A stretch of 13,438 bases of DNA from Chloroflexi bacterium RIFCSPLOWO2_02_FULL_71_16 (GTDB lineage Bacteria > Chloroflexota > Limnocylindria > P2-11E), in assembly GCA_001795345.1 (NCBI GenBank), contig MGON01000119.1:2462-15899 (forward strand). The letters are read 5' to 3'. Positions 6,252 to 13,438 of the stretch are shown piece after piece; the first letter of the stretch is position 1, and each line of letters opens with the position of its first letter. The notes beneath the pieces are model-generated. The model saw only the letters and a program-made list of their open reading frames with translations. It was not told where the DNA came from and did not search any database. A program made the translations under genes and the position numbers.

Positions 6252-7930
6252 GCGCGGGTAAGTGGGCGGTAGCGGATGCGGTGGGGCCGCGCCGCCTCAT
6301 CGCCCAGCTCGCGCCTCCGCCACTCCTCGTAGTCGGACCAGTTGCCCTCGGCCCAGCGGACCACGCTGTCGCCCTCGAAGGCGAGGATGTGGGTCACCGT
6401 CCGGTCGATGAACCAGCGGTCGTGGCTGATCAGGAGCACGCAGCCCGCGAAGTCGAGGAGCGCGTCCTCGAGGGCGCGCAGCGTGTCGACGTCGAGATCG
6501 TTCGTCGGCTCGTCGAGCAGCAGCACGTTGCCGCCCGAGCTGAGCACTTTCGCGAGATGCACGCGGTTGCGCTCCCCGCCCGAGAGGTCTCCGACGCGCT
6601 TCTGCTGGTCCGACCCGCGGAAGGCGAACGCGGCGGCGTACGCGCGCACCGAGCGCGCGCGGCCGCCCAGCTCGATCGTCTCCTCGCCGCCGCCGATCTC
6701 CTCCCACACCGCCTTGGCCGGGTCGAGCGAGTCGCGCGACTGCGAGACGTACGCGAGCTTCACGGTCTCGCCGATGCGTAGGCTCCCTCCATCGGGCCGC
6801 TCTTCGCCGGTGATGAGGCGGAACAGCGTGGTCTTACCCGCGCCGTTGGGACCGACGATCCCGACGATCCCCGCGCGCGGGATGCTGAACGAGAGGCCGT
6901 CGAAGAGGAGCTTGTCGCCGTAGCCCTTTCGCAGATCCTTCGCCTCGATCACGACGTCGCCCAGGCGCGGCCCGGGCGGTACCCAGATCTCTAGCTCACG
7001 CTCGCGCTCCTCGGCGGTCTCGGCGAGGAGCTGCTCGTAGGCGGCGAGGCGAGCCTTGTTCTTGGCGACCCGCGCCCGCGGCGACATGCGGACCCACTCG
7101 AGCTCCCGCTCGAGCGTCCTCTGGCGCGCGGACTCGGCCTTCTCCTCCTTCGCGAGCCGGTCCCTCTTCTGCTCGAGCCACGAGCTGTAGTTGCCCTCCC
7201 ACGGGATGCCGTACCCGCGGTCCAGCTCGAGGATCCATCCGGCGACGTTGTCGAGGAAGTAGCGGTCGTGGGTGACCGCGACCACGGTGCCGCGGTACTC
7301 GGCGCGCGTGCGCTCGAGCCACGCGACCGAGCCCGCGTCGAGGTGGTTCGTCGGCTCGTCGAGCAGGAGCAGGTCGGGGGCGCCAAGGAGCAGCCGGCAG
7401 AGCGCGACGCGCCGGCGCTCCCCGCCCGACAGCGTCGTGACGTCCTGATCCCCCGGCGGCAGGCGCAGCGCGTCCATCGCGACGTCGACCTTGGCGTCGA
7501 GGTCCCACAGGCCCTTCGCCTCGATCTCGTCCTGCGCGCGCTGGAACTCGACGGAGAGCTTCTCCATCTCCTCGGGCGAGAGGTCCTCCGCGAAGCGCGC
7601 GGAGAGCTCCTGATAGCGGTCGAGGACCGTGCGCGACGAGGCGACGCCTTCCTCCACGTTCCCGCGCACGTCCTTCGTGGGATCGAGGCGCGGCTCCTGG
7701 GCGAGCAGGCCGACCGTGTAGCCCGCGGAGAGGCGCGCCTCGCCCACGAACTCCGTGTCCTCGCCCGCCATGATCCGCAGGAGCGTGCTCTTCCCCGCCC
7801 CGTTCGGACCGAGCACCCCGATCTTCGCGCCGTGATAGAAGGACAGCGAGATCCCTCGCAGGATCTCACGCTGGGTGGGGCTGTGCACGACCTTGCCGAG
7901 GTCGCGCATCGTGTAGATGAACGGCGGCAT
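6248..7930 (-). CDS. ettA: Energy-dependent translational throttle protein EttA (ABC-F)
   Basis: This 560-aa cytosolic ABC-F ATPase has no membrane domain. In the known family, EttA binds the ribosomal E site and gates entry into elongation according to the ATP/ADP ratio. The start MPPFIYTMRDLGKVV and the phrase YHGAKIGVLGPNGAGKST match EttA closely. The first ABC domain has Walker A 41-49, LSGGE 167-171, Walker B with Glu192 and His221. An arm insertion lies near 95-140 and the charged interdomain linker near 245-305 (RMSPRARVAKNKARL). The second domain has Walker A 360-368, LSGGE 449-453, catalytic Glu474 and His503. All ATPase residues are intact, and the length fits the usual 555. Its upstream DNA lacks a ribosome site but has TAGCGT 9 nt before the ATG. 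It ends tail-to-tail with the CPA1 gene. Confidence 0.96.
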   Translation of the reverse strand: MPPFIYTMRDLGKVVHSPTQREILRGISLSFYHGAKIGVLGPNGAGKSTLLRIMAGEDTEFVGEARLSAGYTVGLLAQEPRLDPTKDVRGNVEEGVASSRTVLDRYQELSARFAEDLSPEEMEKLSVEFQRAQDEIEAKGLWDLDAKVDVAMDALRLPPGDQDVTTLSGGERRRVALCRLLLGAPDLLLLDEPTNHLDAGSVAWLERTRAEYRGTVVAVTHDRYFLDNVAGWILELDRGYGIPWEGNYSSWLEQKRDRLAKEEKAESARQRTLERELEWVRMSPRARVAKNKARLAAYEQLLAETAEERERELEIWVPPGPRLGDVVIEAKDLRKGYGDKLLFDGLSFSIPRAGIVGIVGPNGAGKTTLFRLITGEERPDGGSLRIGETVKLAYVSQSRDSLDPAKAVWEEIGGGEETIELGGRARSVRAYAAAFAFRGSDQQKRVGDLSGGERNRVHLAKVLSSGGNVLLLDEPTNDLDVDTLRALEDALLDFAGCVLLISHDRWFIDRTVTHILAFEGDSVVRWAEGNWSDYEEWRRRELGDEAARPHRIRYRPLTRA

Positions 7931-7936
7931 CCGCGA

Positions 7937-7966
7937 ATGACGCTAGCAGCCGCGAGCGGATACGAT
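7937..7966 (+). promoter_or_regulatory. Candidate pepN promoter giving a near-leaderless mRNA
   Basis: ATGACG at 7937-7942 (4 of 6 matches to TTGACA) is followed by an 18-nt spacer and TACGAT at 7961-7966 (TAnnnT). The pepN ATG lies 11 nt after the -10, so the mRNA would have only a few bases of leader. No Shine-Dalgarno sequence precedes the ATG. This is pattern matching only. Confidence 0.4.
7940..7945 (-). promoter_or_regulatory. Candidate ettA -10 box, leaderless start
   Basis: On the minus strand TAGCGT lies 9 nt upstream of the ettA ATG, in the context GCTAGCGT. The same octamer precedes the CPA2 antiporter ATG at 3553. No convincing -35 is seen. It overlaps the candidate -35 of the divergent pepN promoter. 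Confidence 0.35.
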
Positions 7967-7977
7967 CGTCCGGCCGC

Positions 7978-10536
7978 ATGAACGACTTCCGTCTCGCGAC
8001 CGACGTGCGCCCGAGCCACTACGAGCTGCGGTTCGACCTCGACCTCGAGCAGTGGCGCTCGTCCGGCACCGCACGCATCACTCTCTCGCTCGGCCGGCCC
8101 GCCCGCGAGGTCACGCTGCACGCGTGCGACCTCGACATCTCGGTCGCGCGCGCGGACGGCGAGCCGGCCCTCCGGGTCTCGTACGACGAGGACGCCCAGA
8201 CCGCCACTCTGGAGTTCGCCTCGGAGCTCGCCGCGGGCGAGCACGTGCTCCACCTCGAGTGGCAGGGGGAGATCAGAGAGGCGCTGCGCGGGCTCTACCG
8301 CTCGACGCGTCCGGGCGAGCGCTACGCCGCCACGCAGTTCGAGGCAGCCGACGCGCGTCGCGCGTTCCCCTGCTTCGACGAGCCGGAGTTCAAGGCGCGC
8401 TTCCGCGTCGAGCTGATCCACCAGACGGGTGTCGCGGCGATCGCGAACGCGCCGATCGAGAACGTCGAGGATCGGGGCGGTGGCCGTACGCTCACGCGCT
8501 TCGCGGAGATGCCCAAGATCTCGACCTACCTCGTCGCTTTCACCGTCGGGCCGTACGAGTTCACGCCGACCCGGCACACGGCGACCGGCGTCCCCGTCCG
8601 GGTCTGCCTGCCGCCGACGCTCGCCGAGCAGGGCCTCTTCGCGCTGGAGGCCCACGTCCGCTCGATCGAGTGGCTGGAGGCCTACACGGACATCCCGTAC
8701 GCCTATACGAAGGTCGACGCGATCGGCCTCCCCGACTTCGAGGCGGGTGCCATGGAGAACCCCGGCGCGATCACGTACCGCACCCGGTACCTCGCGGCCG
8801 ACCGGGGCACCGCGTCGGTCGCGGTCCTCAAGGCCGTCTTCTCCGTGGCGGCGCACGAGCTGACCCACATGTGGTGGGGCGACCTCGTGACGATGAAGTG
8901 GTGGGACGACATCTGGCTCAACGAGTCCTTCGCCAGCTTCGTCGGCGACAAGGCGACCGCGGCGCTCAACCCGCAGTGGGAGTACGGGCGGGACATCGTC
9001 CAGGAGGCCGGGCCGGCGTTCGCCCTCGACTCCCTTCGTACGACGCACGCGATCTCCATGGAGGTGAGGAACGCCGACGAGGCGTCCGAGCGGTTCGACG
9101 CGGTCACGTACAACAAGGGTCAGGCCGTCCTGCGGATGATCGAAGGATTCCTCGGCGAGAACGCCTTCCGCGACGGCGTACGCATCTACCTCCGCCGCCA
9201 CCGTGAGGCCAACGCGACCGCCGACGACTTCTGGCGCGCGCTCGACGAGGCGTCCGGCCGCGACGTCACCGGCCTGGCGCACGCTTGGATCCGCGAGCCC
9301 GGGCACCCGATCGTCCACTGCTCCGTCCGCGAGGTCGCGGGCGGGCTCGAGCTGGGCCTGAGGCAGGAGCGCTTCTTCGCGGATCCGGACGCGCAGCCGA
9401 CCGGGCAGGTCTGGCCGGTCCCGATGGTGATCGCGTACGGGACGGGCGGCGAGGTCCGGCAGGAGCGCGTGCTGCTCGGCGAGCGCGAGGCGACCGTCAC
9501 GCTGCCCGGGGCGCGGTGGTACCTGCCGAACGGCGGGGCGTCGGGCTTCTACCGCTACGCCTTCGACGACCGCGGTGTCGCCCTGCTCGCCGGGGCGGTC
9601 TCGGGGCTGCGTCCGGAGGAGCGGCTCGACCTCGTGAGCGACCTGTGGGCGCTGGTCCGGTCGCGCCGGGCACCCGTCGCGCAGCTGGTCGAGCTCCTCG
9701 CGGGGCTGCGTGGCGAGCGGGACCGGGCCGTCCTCCAGACGCTCGCCGACGTCCTCGGCTGGCTGAGCGAGCACGCCGTGCGCGACGACAGCCGTCCCGC
9801 GTTCGAGGCGCTCGTCGAGTCGCTCTACCGCCCGGAGCTGGATCGCCTGGGCTGGGAGCCGCGCGAGGACGACAGCGACGACGAGCGCGAGAAGCGCGCC
9901 CTGGTCATCGCCGTGCTCGGCGCGCGGGCCGCGGCCGCGGACGTGCGCGCCGAGGCGCGCCGGCGCGTCGACGCGCATCTCGCGGGCACGTCGCGCATCC
10001 CGCCGGACCTCGCCGGGGTGCTGGCGATGGTCGCGGCCATCGAGGGCGACGCGCCGCTGTACGAACGGTACGTCGCGCGAATGAAGGAGACGGAGATCAC
10101 CGACGCGCAGGAGGAGGCCCGGTTCCGCGGCGCCCTCGCCGACTTCGCGGATCCGACCCTGGCCGCGCGCACGGCCGACTCGATCTTCACGGACCTCATC
10201 CGGGACCAGGATCGCTCGCTCATGCTCCAGCGGATGCTGGGGATGCGGCGCGCGCGCCACGATGCGTGGCGCGTGGTCCGCGAGCACTGGGCCGCCCGCA
10301 TCGTGCCGATGGATCCGGGCGGCAAGCACCGCATCGTCCGGGGCATCGGCCAGCTCACGCCGCGAGAGCTCGCTCCGGAGGCGCTCGCGTTCCTCGAAGC
10401 GAACCGCGCCGGGGACATCAAGGAGACGGCGGCGCAGGCGGCCGAGGCGCTGCGGATCGGGTCGGCGACCGCCGAGCGCATCGCGGCGGAGCTACCGGCG
10501 GCGCTCGAGCGGGCCGCCCTGCAGGCCCGGGCGTGA
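7978..10536 (+). CDS. pepN: M1-family zinc aminopeptidase (PepN/aminopeptidase N)
   Basis: This 852-aa cytosolic metallopeptidase removes N-terminal residues from peptides in protein turnover; no signal peptide is present. The N-terminal beta domain contains TQFEAADARRAFPCFDEPEFKA, typical of the family. The exopeptidase motif GAMEN is at 257-261. The zinc site is HELTH at 293-297 with the third ligand Glu316 in NESF, 18 residues later. The catalytic Tyr378 is in TYNKGQAVL. The C-terminal half (about 540-850) is the helical ERAP1-like domain, beginning near YRYAFDD. The length fits the 850-aa eukaryote-like bacterial subfamily, not the roughly 870-aa E. coli form. All catalytic residues are intact. 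ATG 7978 is the only sensible start. It is divergent from ettA by 47 nt and convergent with the c-di-GMP gene across 10 nt. Confidence 0.96.
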   Translation: MNDFRLATDVRPSHYELRFDLDLEQWRSSGTARITLSLGRPAREVTLHACDLDISVARADGEPALRVSYDEDAQTATLEFASELAAGEHVLHLEWQGEIREALRGLYRSTRPGERYAATQFEAADARRAFPCFDEPEFKARFRVELIHQTGVAAIANAPIENVEDRGGGRTLTRFAEMPKISTYLVAFTVGPYEFTPTRHTATGVPVRVCLPPTLAEQGLFALEAHVRSIEWLEAYTDIPYAYTKVDAIGLPDFEAGAMENPGAITYRTRYLAADRGTASVAVLKAVFSVAAHELTHMWWGDLVTMKWWDDIWLNESFASFVGDKATAALNPQWEYGRDIVQEAGPAFALDSLRTTHAISMEVRNADEASERFDAVTYNKGQAVLRMIEGFLGENAFRDGVRIYLRRHREANATADDFWRALDEASGRDVTGLAHAWIREPGHPIVHCSVREVAGGLELGLRQERFFADPDAQPTGQVWPVPMVIAYGTGGEVRQERVLLGEREATVTLPGARWYLPNGGASGFYRYAFDDRGVALLAGAVSGLRPEERLDLVSDLWALVRSRRAPVAQLVELLAGLRGERDRAVLQTLADVLGWLSEHAVRDDSRPAFEALVESLYRPELDRLGWEPREDDSDDEREKRALVIAVLGARAAAADVRAEARRRVDAHLAGTSRIPPDLAGVLAMVAAIEGDAPLYERYVARMKETEITDAQEEARFRGALADFADPTLAARTADSIFTDLIRDQDRSLMLQRMLGMRRARHDAWRVVREHWAARIVPMDPGGKHRIVRGIGQLTPRELAPEALAFLEANRAGDIKETAAQAAEALRIGSATAERIAAELPAALERAALQARA

Positions 10537-10546
10537 TCGGCGGCCG

Positions 10547-13360
10547 CTAACGCGCCGGCGAGCCCCCCGCTATCACTCGGTCGGTGACCGACAGGAGCTC
10601 GTCGATGGCGAAGGGCTTGGCCAGGTAGCCGCTGGCGCCGATCCGCTCAGCCCAGCGCTGCGCGTTCGGGCCGGCGGTGGTCACGATGATCGGAACGGCG
10701 ATACCGCGTTCGCGCGCAGCCTCCGCGAACGCGACGCCATCACAGAGAGGCATGTGCATGTCGAGCAGGACCACGTCGGGCACACGCTTGGCGACGAGGC
10801 TCAGTGCCTCCTCACCCTGAGATGCGGTCGCGACCGCGTAGCCGTGCTCCTCCAACACGTCTCGCACGACCCGCACGACCGCCGGGTCGTCGTCGACGAC
10901 GAGCACCGACCCGCGACCCGGCCCCGCCGCGCTCGGGGGCACGGGCGGCGTGGGCAGCGCCGGCGCGCGGGCCATCCACGACCGGAGCCAGTCGCGGACC
11001 CGGTCCGCCGGCATCGGCCGACCCACGTAGTAGCCCTGGCCGACGTCGCAGCCGCTGGCGGCAAGGACATCCCACATCTCGCGATCCTCGATGCCCTCGG
11101 CGACGACCTCGAACCCGAGCTCGTGTGAGAGCCGGATCGTCGCCCGGACGATGGCATCGCTCCGCTCGTCGCGGACCATGGCGACGACGAACTGGCGGTC
11201 GATCTTGATGCCGGTCACTGGTAGCTGCTGGAGGTACGCGAGGGAGCTGTATCCCGTTCCGAAATCGTCGATCTCGGTCGTGACGCCGAGCTCGCGGAGT
11301 CGTGCGATCGTGTGACGCGCACGCTCCGGCTCGGTCATGAGTACGCCCTCGGTCACCTCCAGCGATAGACCTTCGAGCTCACAGCCCGCGCGTGCGGACG
11401 CGGCGGTGATGAGGTCGACGAGGCCGGCGTCGGCGAAGATCCGGGCCGATACGTTCACGGCGACGCGCAGGTGCGCGAGCCAGCGCCGCCACTCGCGAGC
11501 GTCGGCGAGAGCCTGGTCGAGGATGCTCTCGGTCAGAGGCCGGATCAGGCCCGTCCGCTCCGAAAGCTCCACGAACTCGGACGGCGAAACGGCTCCGTGC
11601 TGTGGGTGATCCCAGCGCGCGAGAGCCTCCAGCCGCAGGAGGCCGCCCGAGCGCATCGACACGAGCGGCTGGTACACGACGCGAACGGCTCCGTCGGCGA
11701 TCGCGCGACGGAGGTCCGCCCGCATCGCGAGACGGTGCGTGCGCTGCGGCTGCGTCTCCAGGGGATAGACCGCATACGTGCTGGCCGCCTGCTTCGCCAT
11801 CGTGAGCGCCACGTCGGCCGCGGCGACCAGACCGCGCCCATCCGACGCGTGATCGGGATGGACCGCGATGCCGATGCTGATACCACACTCGATCTCATCC
11901 GCGCCGACGGAGAACGGCCGCTCGAACGCCGAGAGCAGCCCCTCCGCAACACGCTCCGCCCCGGCGAGGCCTTCGTTGGCCAGAAGGACCGCGAACTGGT
12001 CGCCGCCCCAGCGCGCCAGGGAGCTGGCCTCGGGGACGGACGCGGCCAGGCGCCCCGCGATCTCGACGAGGAGCCGGTCGCCCACGTCATGGCCGAACGT
12101 CTGGTTGACCTCGGCGAAGGAGTCGAGGTCGATGAGCAGTAGCGCGAGCGCGGCCCGCACCTTCCGTCCGAGGACGGTCTCGAGCCGTCGGCGGAGGACA
12201 CCCGCGTTCGGCAGACCTGTGAGCACGTCATGCTCCGCCTGACGCTCGCGCTCCTCGATGAGCGCGCGGTTCTGAAGCACGAATGCCGCCTGGTCGGCCA
12301 GCAGCTGGCACATCTCGAGGTCGTCGCTCGCGAACAGCGACGGGTGGGAGCTGCGCGCGGTCAACGCGCCGATCGTCTCGTCGCCGATCCGCATCGGTGC
12401 GGCGACCATCATCTTCACGTCCCGCTCGCGATACATCTGAGCCCGCGCGGGCACGTCGCGGATAGGGTCGAGCGAGACGAGCGCGCGTCCGGCGAGCACC
12501 GCGCGACCGCCGAAGGTCTCGTCGATGGGAGCCTCGTACTCGGCGCCGGTCCCCCGGAACCGCAGCCGCCCGGGTCCGGCCGGCAGGCCGATGAGCGCAC
12601 CGTCGAAGCCCAGCGCGTCGCGGGCGCCGGACGCCAGCTCCGCGAGCACGGCCTCGCCGTCGGCCATGGCGATCAGGTCGGGCGCCCGCGTCAGGAACGA
12701 GCGCAGGTCGGAGGCGCGCCAGACGCTCCGGAGCCAGCGGGGCGTGGCGAATGCGACGAAGAAGGCGAGGCCGGCGGCCATCACGCAGAGCTGCAGCACG
12801 ACGGGCGTAACGGGCATCGCCGCGAGGGGCGGGAGGATCGCCGCCGCAGTGACGGCGAGGCTGGCGACCGCGGCCATGGTGCCGAACGCGGCGGCCGCAT
12901 ATCGGCGGCCGGTGACCCCGCGGGCTCGCCGCGCCTCACGCCCGAAGGCCGTCGCGGACCAGGCGATCGGGACCGCTGCGTAGATCGCGATCGCCGCGAA
13001 GGGGATGGCGCCTTCGAAGATGAAGGCGGCGATCTGGCCGACCAGCGCCGCCTCGGCCAGGCGCAGCGCCCACCACGGCACGGCCGCGAAGTCGGCGACC
13101 AGGCGGAGCATGAGGTACGGGACCGCGAGGATGAGCGGCGTGACCATCACCACGCGCTGCTCGGCCGTGACGCCGAGCTCGGCGGCGATCCGCGGGAGCA
13201 CGAGAAGCACGGCCATCACGCCGAAAAGGAGGGCGATGTCGAGGTTCGGCCGGCGCCGCTCGCGGAGCGCCTGCGCCGCGACCAGCACGAAGGTCAGCAC
13301 GAAGAACGCCTGGTTCGCCAGGAACAGGAGTGCGCTCCACTCGAGCAGAACGTCGTCCAA
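10547..13360 (-). CDS. Membrane c-di-GMP protein: TM segments, GAF, degenerate GGDEF, EAL and C-terminal receiver domain
   Basis: This is a 937-aa signalling protein. Residues 1-208 hold about six or seven hydrophobic segments of no family I recognise. A GAF-like domain covers about 225-365. The GGDEF domain (378-535) begins DVLTGLPN, keeps Asp411 and Asp413, but reads GGDQF at 452-456 and lacks the RxxD inhibitory site. The EAL domain (about 545-795) has every metal and catalytic residue: Glu578 of EAL, Asn636, Glu668, Asp698-Asp699, Lys719, Glu755 and Gln775. It therefore probably hydrolyses c-di-GMP. After a Pro/Ala linker (about 798-815), a receiver domain ends the protein, with acidic residues 823-825, phospho-acceptor Asp867, Thr895 and Lys915. 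Receivers are usually N-terminal in such proteins. The start is TTG 13360, the first possible after an in-frame stop, with AGAGAGG 7 nt upstream. No kinase is nearby. Confidence 0.93.
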   Translation of the reverse strand: MDDVLLEWSALLFLANQAFFVLTFVLVAAQALRERRRPNLDIALLFGVMAVLLVLPRIAAELGVTAEQRVVMVTPLILAVPYLMLRLVADFAAVPWWALRLAEAALVGQIAAFIFEGAIPFAAIAIYAAVPIAWSATAFGREARRARGVTGRRYAAAAFGTMAAVASLAVTAAAILPPLAAMPVTPVVLQLCVMAAGLAFFVAFATPRWLRSVWRASDLRSFLTRAPDLIAMADGEAVLAELASGARDALGFDGALIGLPAGPGRLRFRGTGAEYEAPIDETFGGRAVLAGRALVSLDPIRDVPARAQMYRERDVKMMVAAPMRIGDETIGALTARSSHPSLFASDDLEMCQLLADQAAFVLQNRALIEERERQAEHDVLTGLPNAGVLRRRLETVLGRKVRAALALLLIDLDSFAEVNQTFGHDVGDRLLVEIAGRLAASVPEASSLARWGGDQFAVLLANEGLAGAERVAEGLLSAFERPFSVGADEIECGISIGIAVHPDHASDGRGLVAAADVALTMAKQAASTYAVYPLETQPQRTHRLAMRADLRRAIADGAVRVVYQPLVSMRSGGLLRLEALARWDHPQHGAVSPSEFVELSERTGLIRPLTESILDQALADAREWRRWLAHLRVAVNVSARIFADAGLVDLITAASARAGCELEGLSLEVTEGVLMTEPERARHTIARLRELGVTTEIDDFGTGYSSLAYLQQLPVTGIKIDRQFVVAMVRDERSDAIVRATIRLSHELGFEVVAEGIEDREMWDVLAASGCDVGQGYYVGRPMPADRVRDWLRSWMARAPALPTPPVPPSAAGPGRGSVLVVDDDPAVVRVVRDVLEEHGYAVATASQGEEALSLVAKRVPDVVLLDMHMPLCDGVAFAEAARERGIAVPIIVTTAGPNAQRWAERIGASGYLAKPFAIDELLSVTDRVIAGGSPAR

Positions 13361-13367
13361 CGGGTCG

Positions 13368-13374
13368 CCTCTCT
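13368..13374 (-). promoter_or_regulatory. Ribosome binding site deciding the TTG start of the GGDEF/EAL gene
   Basis: On the minus strand AGAGAGG lies 7 nt before TTG 13358-13360. The frame has a TAG 30 nt before the TTG and no other start codon between, so the TTG is the earliest possible start. The remaining sequence to the right edge (13375-13438) shows no promoter I can support. Confidence 0.55.
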
Positions 13375-13438
13375 GCCCGGGTCTCTACCAAGCTCCGGGC
13401 CGCAAGGCGGTCCAGCAGGAGGTCGGCCAGGAAGAAGG

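Noticed and set aside
4352..6781. A long plus-strand open frame across both antiporters and the ettA end
   Set aside because: It is Arg/Ala/Pro-rich and has no recognisable domain. The three real genes in other frames carry full family motifs.
6991..10329. A very long open frame on the minus strand (over 1100 codons) opposite pepN and running into ettA
   Set aside because: It is Arg/Asp/Glu/Val-rich low-complexity translation typical of the antisense frame of a GC-rich gene. It lies opposite a complete M1 peptidase with intact catalytic residues, and its end is ettA read out of frame.
10537..10546. Shared terminator between pepN and the GGDEF/EAL gene
   Set aside because: The gap is only 10 nt and contains just a GC-rich palindrome (GCGGCCGC); no stem-loop with a T-tract exists.
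12936..13438. Minus-strand frame entering from the right edge (starting FFLADLLLDRLA) that might be the end of an upstream gene
   Set aside because: It would overlap the well-supported GGDEF/EAL gene by about 400 nt, and after the first 20 residues it becomes Arg/Pro-rich shadow sequence.

Overview
The window is about 13.4 kb of gene-dense, very GC-rich bacterial chromosome. It reads as ordinary core and accessory metabolism, with no phage, insertion sequence, CRISPR array, rRNA or tRNA visible. Three things point to a high-GC, probably monoderm lineage such as Chloroflexota or Actinomycetota: a binding protein with a twin-arginine/lipobox N-terminus, several starts without Shine-Dalgarno sequences but with a TAnnnT box 8-11 nt upstream, and frequent GTG/TTG starts. 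The sequence alone does not fix the phylum.

Layout. (1) Positions 1-159 hold the last 52 codons of a homodimeric pyruvate dehydrogenase E1 gene (aceE). (2) After a 169-nt gap with a good promoter (TTGACA at 263-268) comes a complete TRAP transporter operon. It comprises a 2-oxoacid/monocarboxylate-type binding protein (dctP, 329-1516), a perfect 12-bp GC hairpin with a GNRA-type loop, the small permease (dctQ, 1604-2197) and the large permease (dctM, 2194-3525). (3) 27 nt later, on the same strand, are two cation/proton antiporters: a CPA2-type one (3553-4698) and a CPA1/NhaP-type one (4695-6251) that overlaps it by 4 nt. (4) On the minus strand is ettA, an ABC-F translation factor (7930-6248). 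Its stop codon shares a CTAG palindrome with the stop of the CPA1 gene. (5) Divergent from ettA, 47 nt away, is an M1-family aminopeptidase (pepN, 7978-10536). (6) Convergent with pepN, 10 nt away, is a 937-residue membrane-bound c-di-GMP enzyme (13360-10547): membrane segments, GAF, degenerate GGDEF (GGDQF), intact EAL and a C-terminal response-regulator receiver domain.

How the parts may fit: a Na+-coupled TRAP importer for 2-oxoacids or related monocarboxylates would feed the pyruvate node next door. The antiporters immediately downstream could export the Na+ that enters with substrate. EttA, PepN and the c-di-GMP protein are housekeeping or signalling genes without an obvious link to the transporter. 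The most distinctive items are the C-terminal receiver on a PDE-type c-di-GMP protein, the intra-operon hairpin, the TRAP-antiporter linkage, and the near-leaderless starts with overlapping divergent promoters at 7928-7980. I found no convincing wholly new system.
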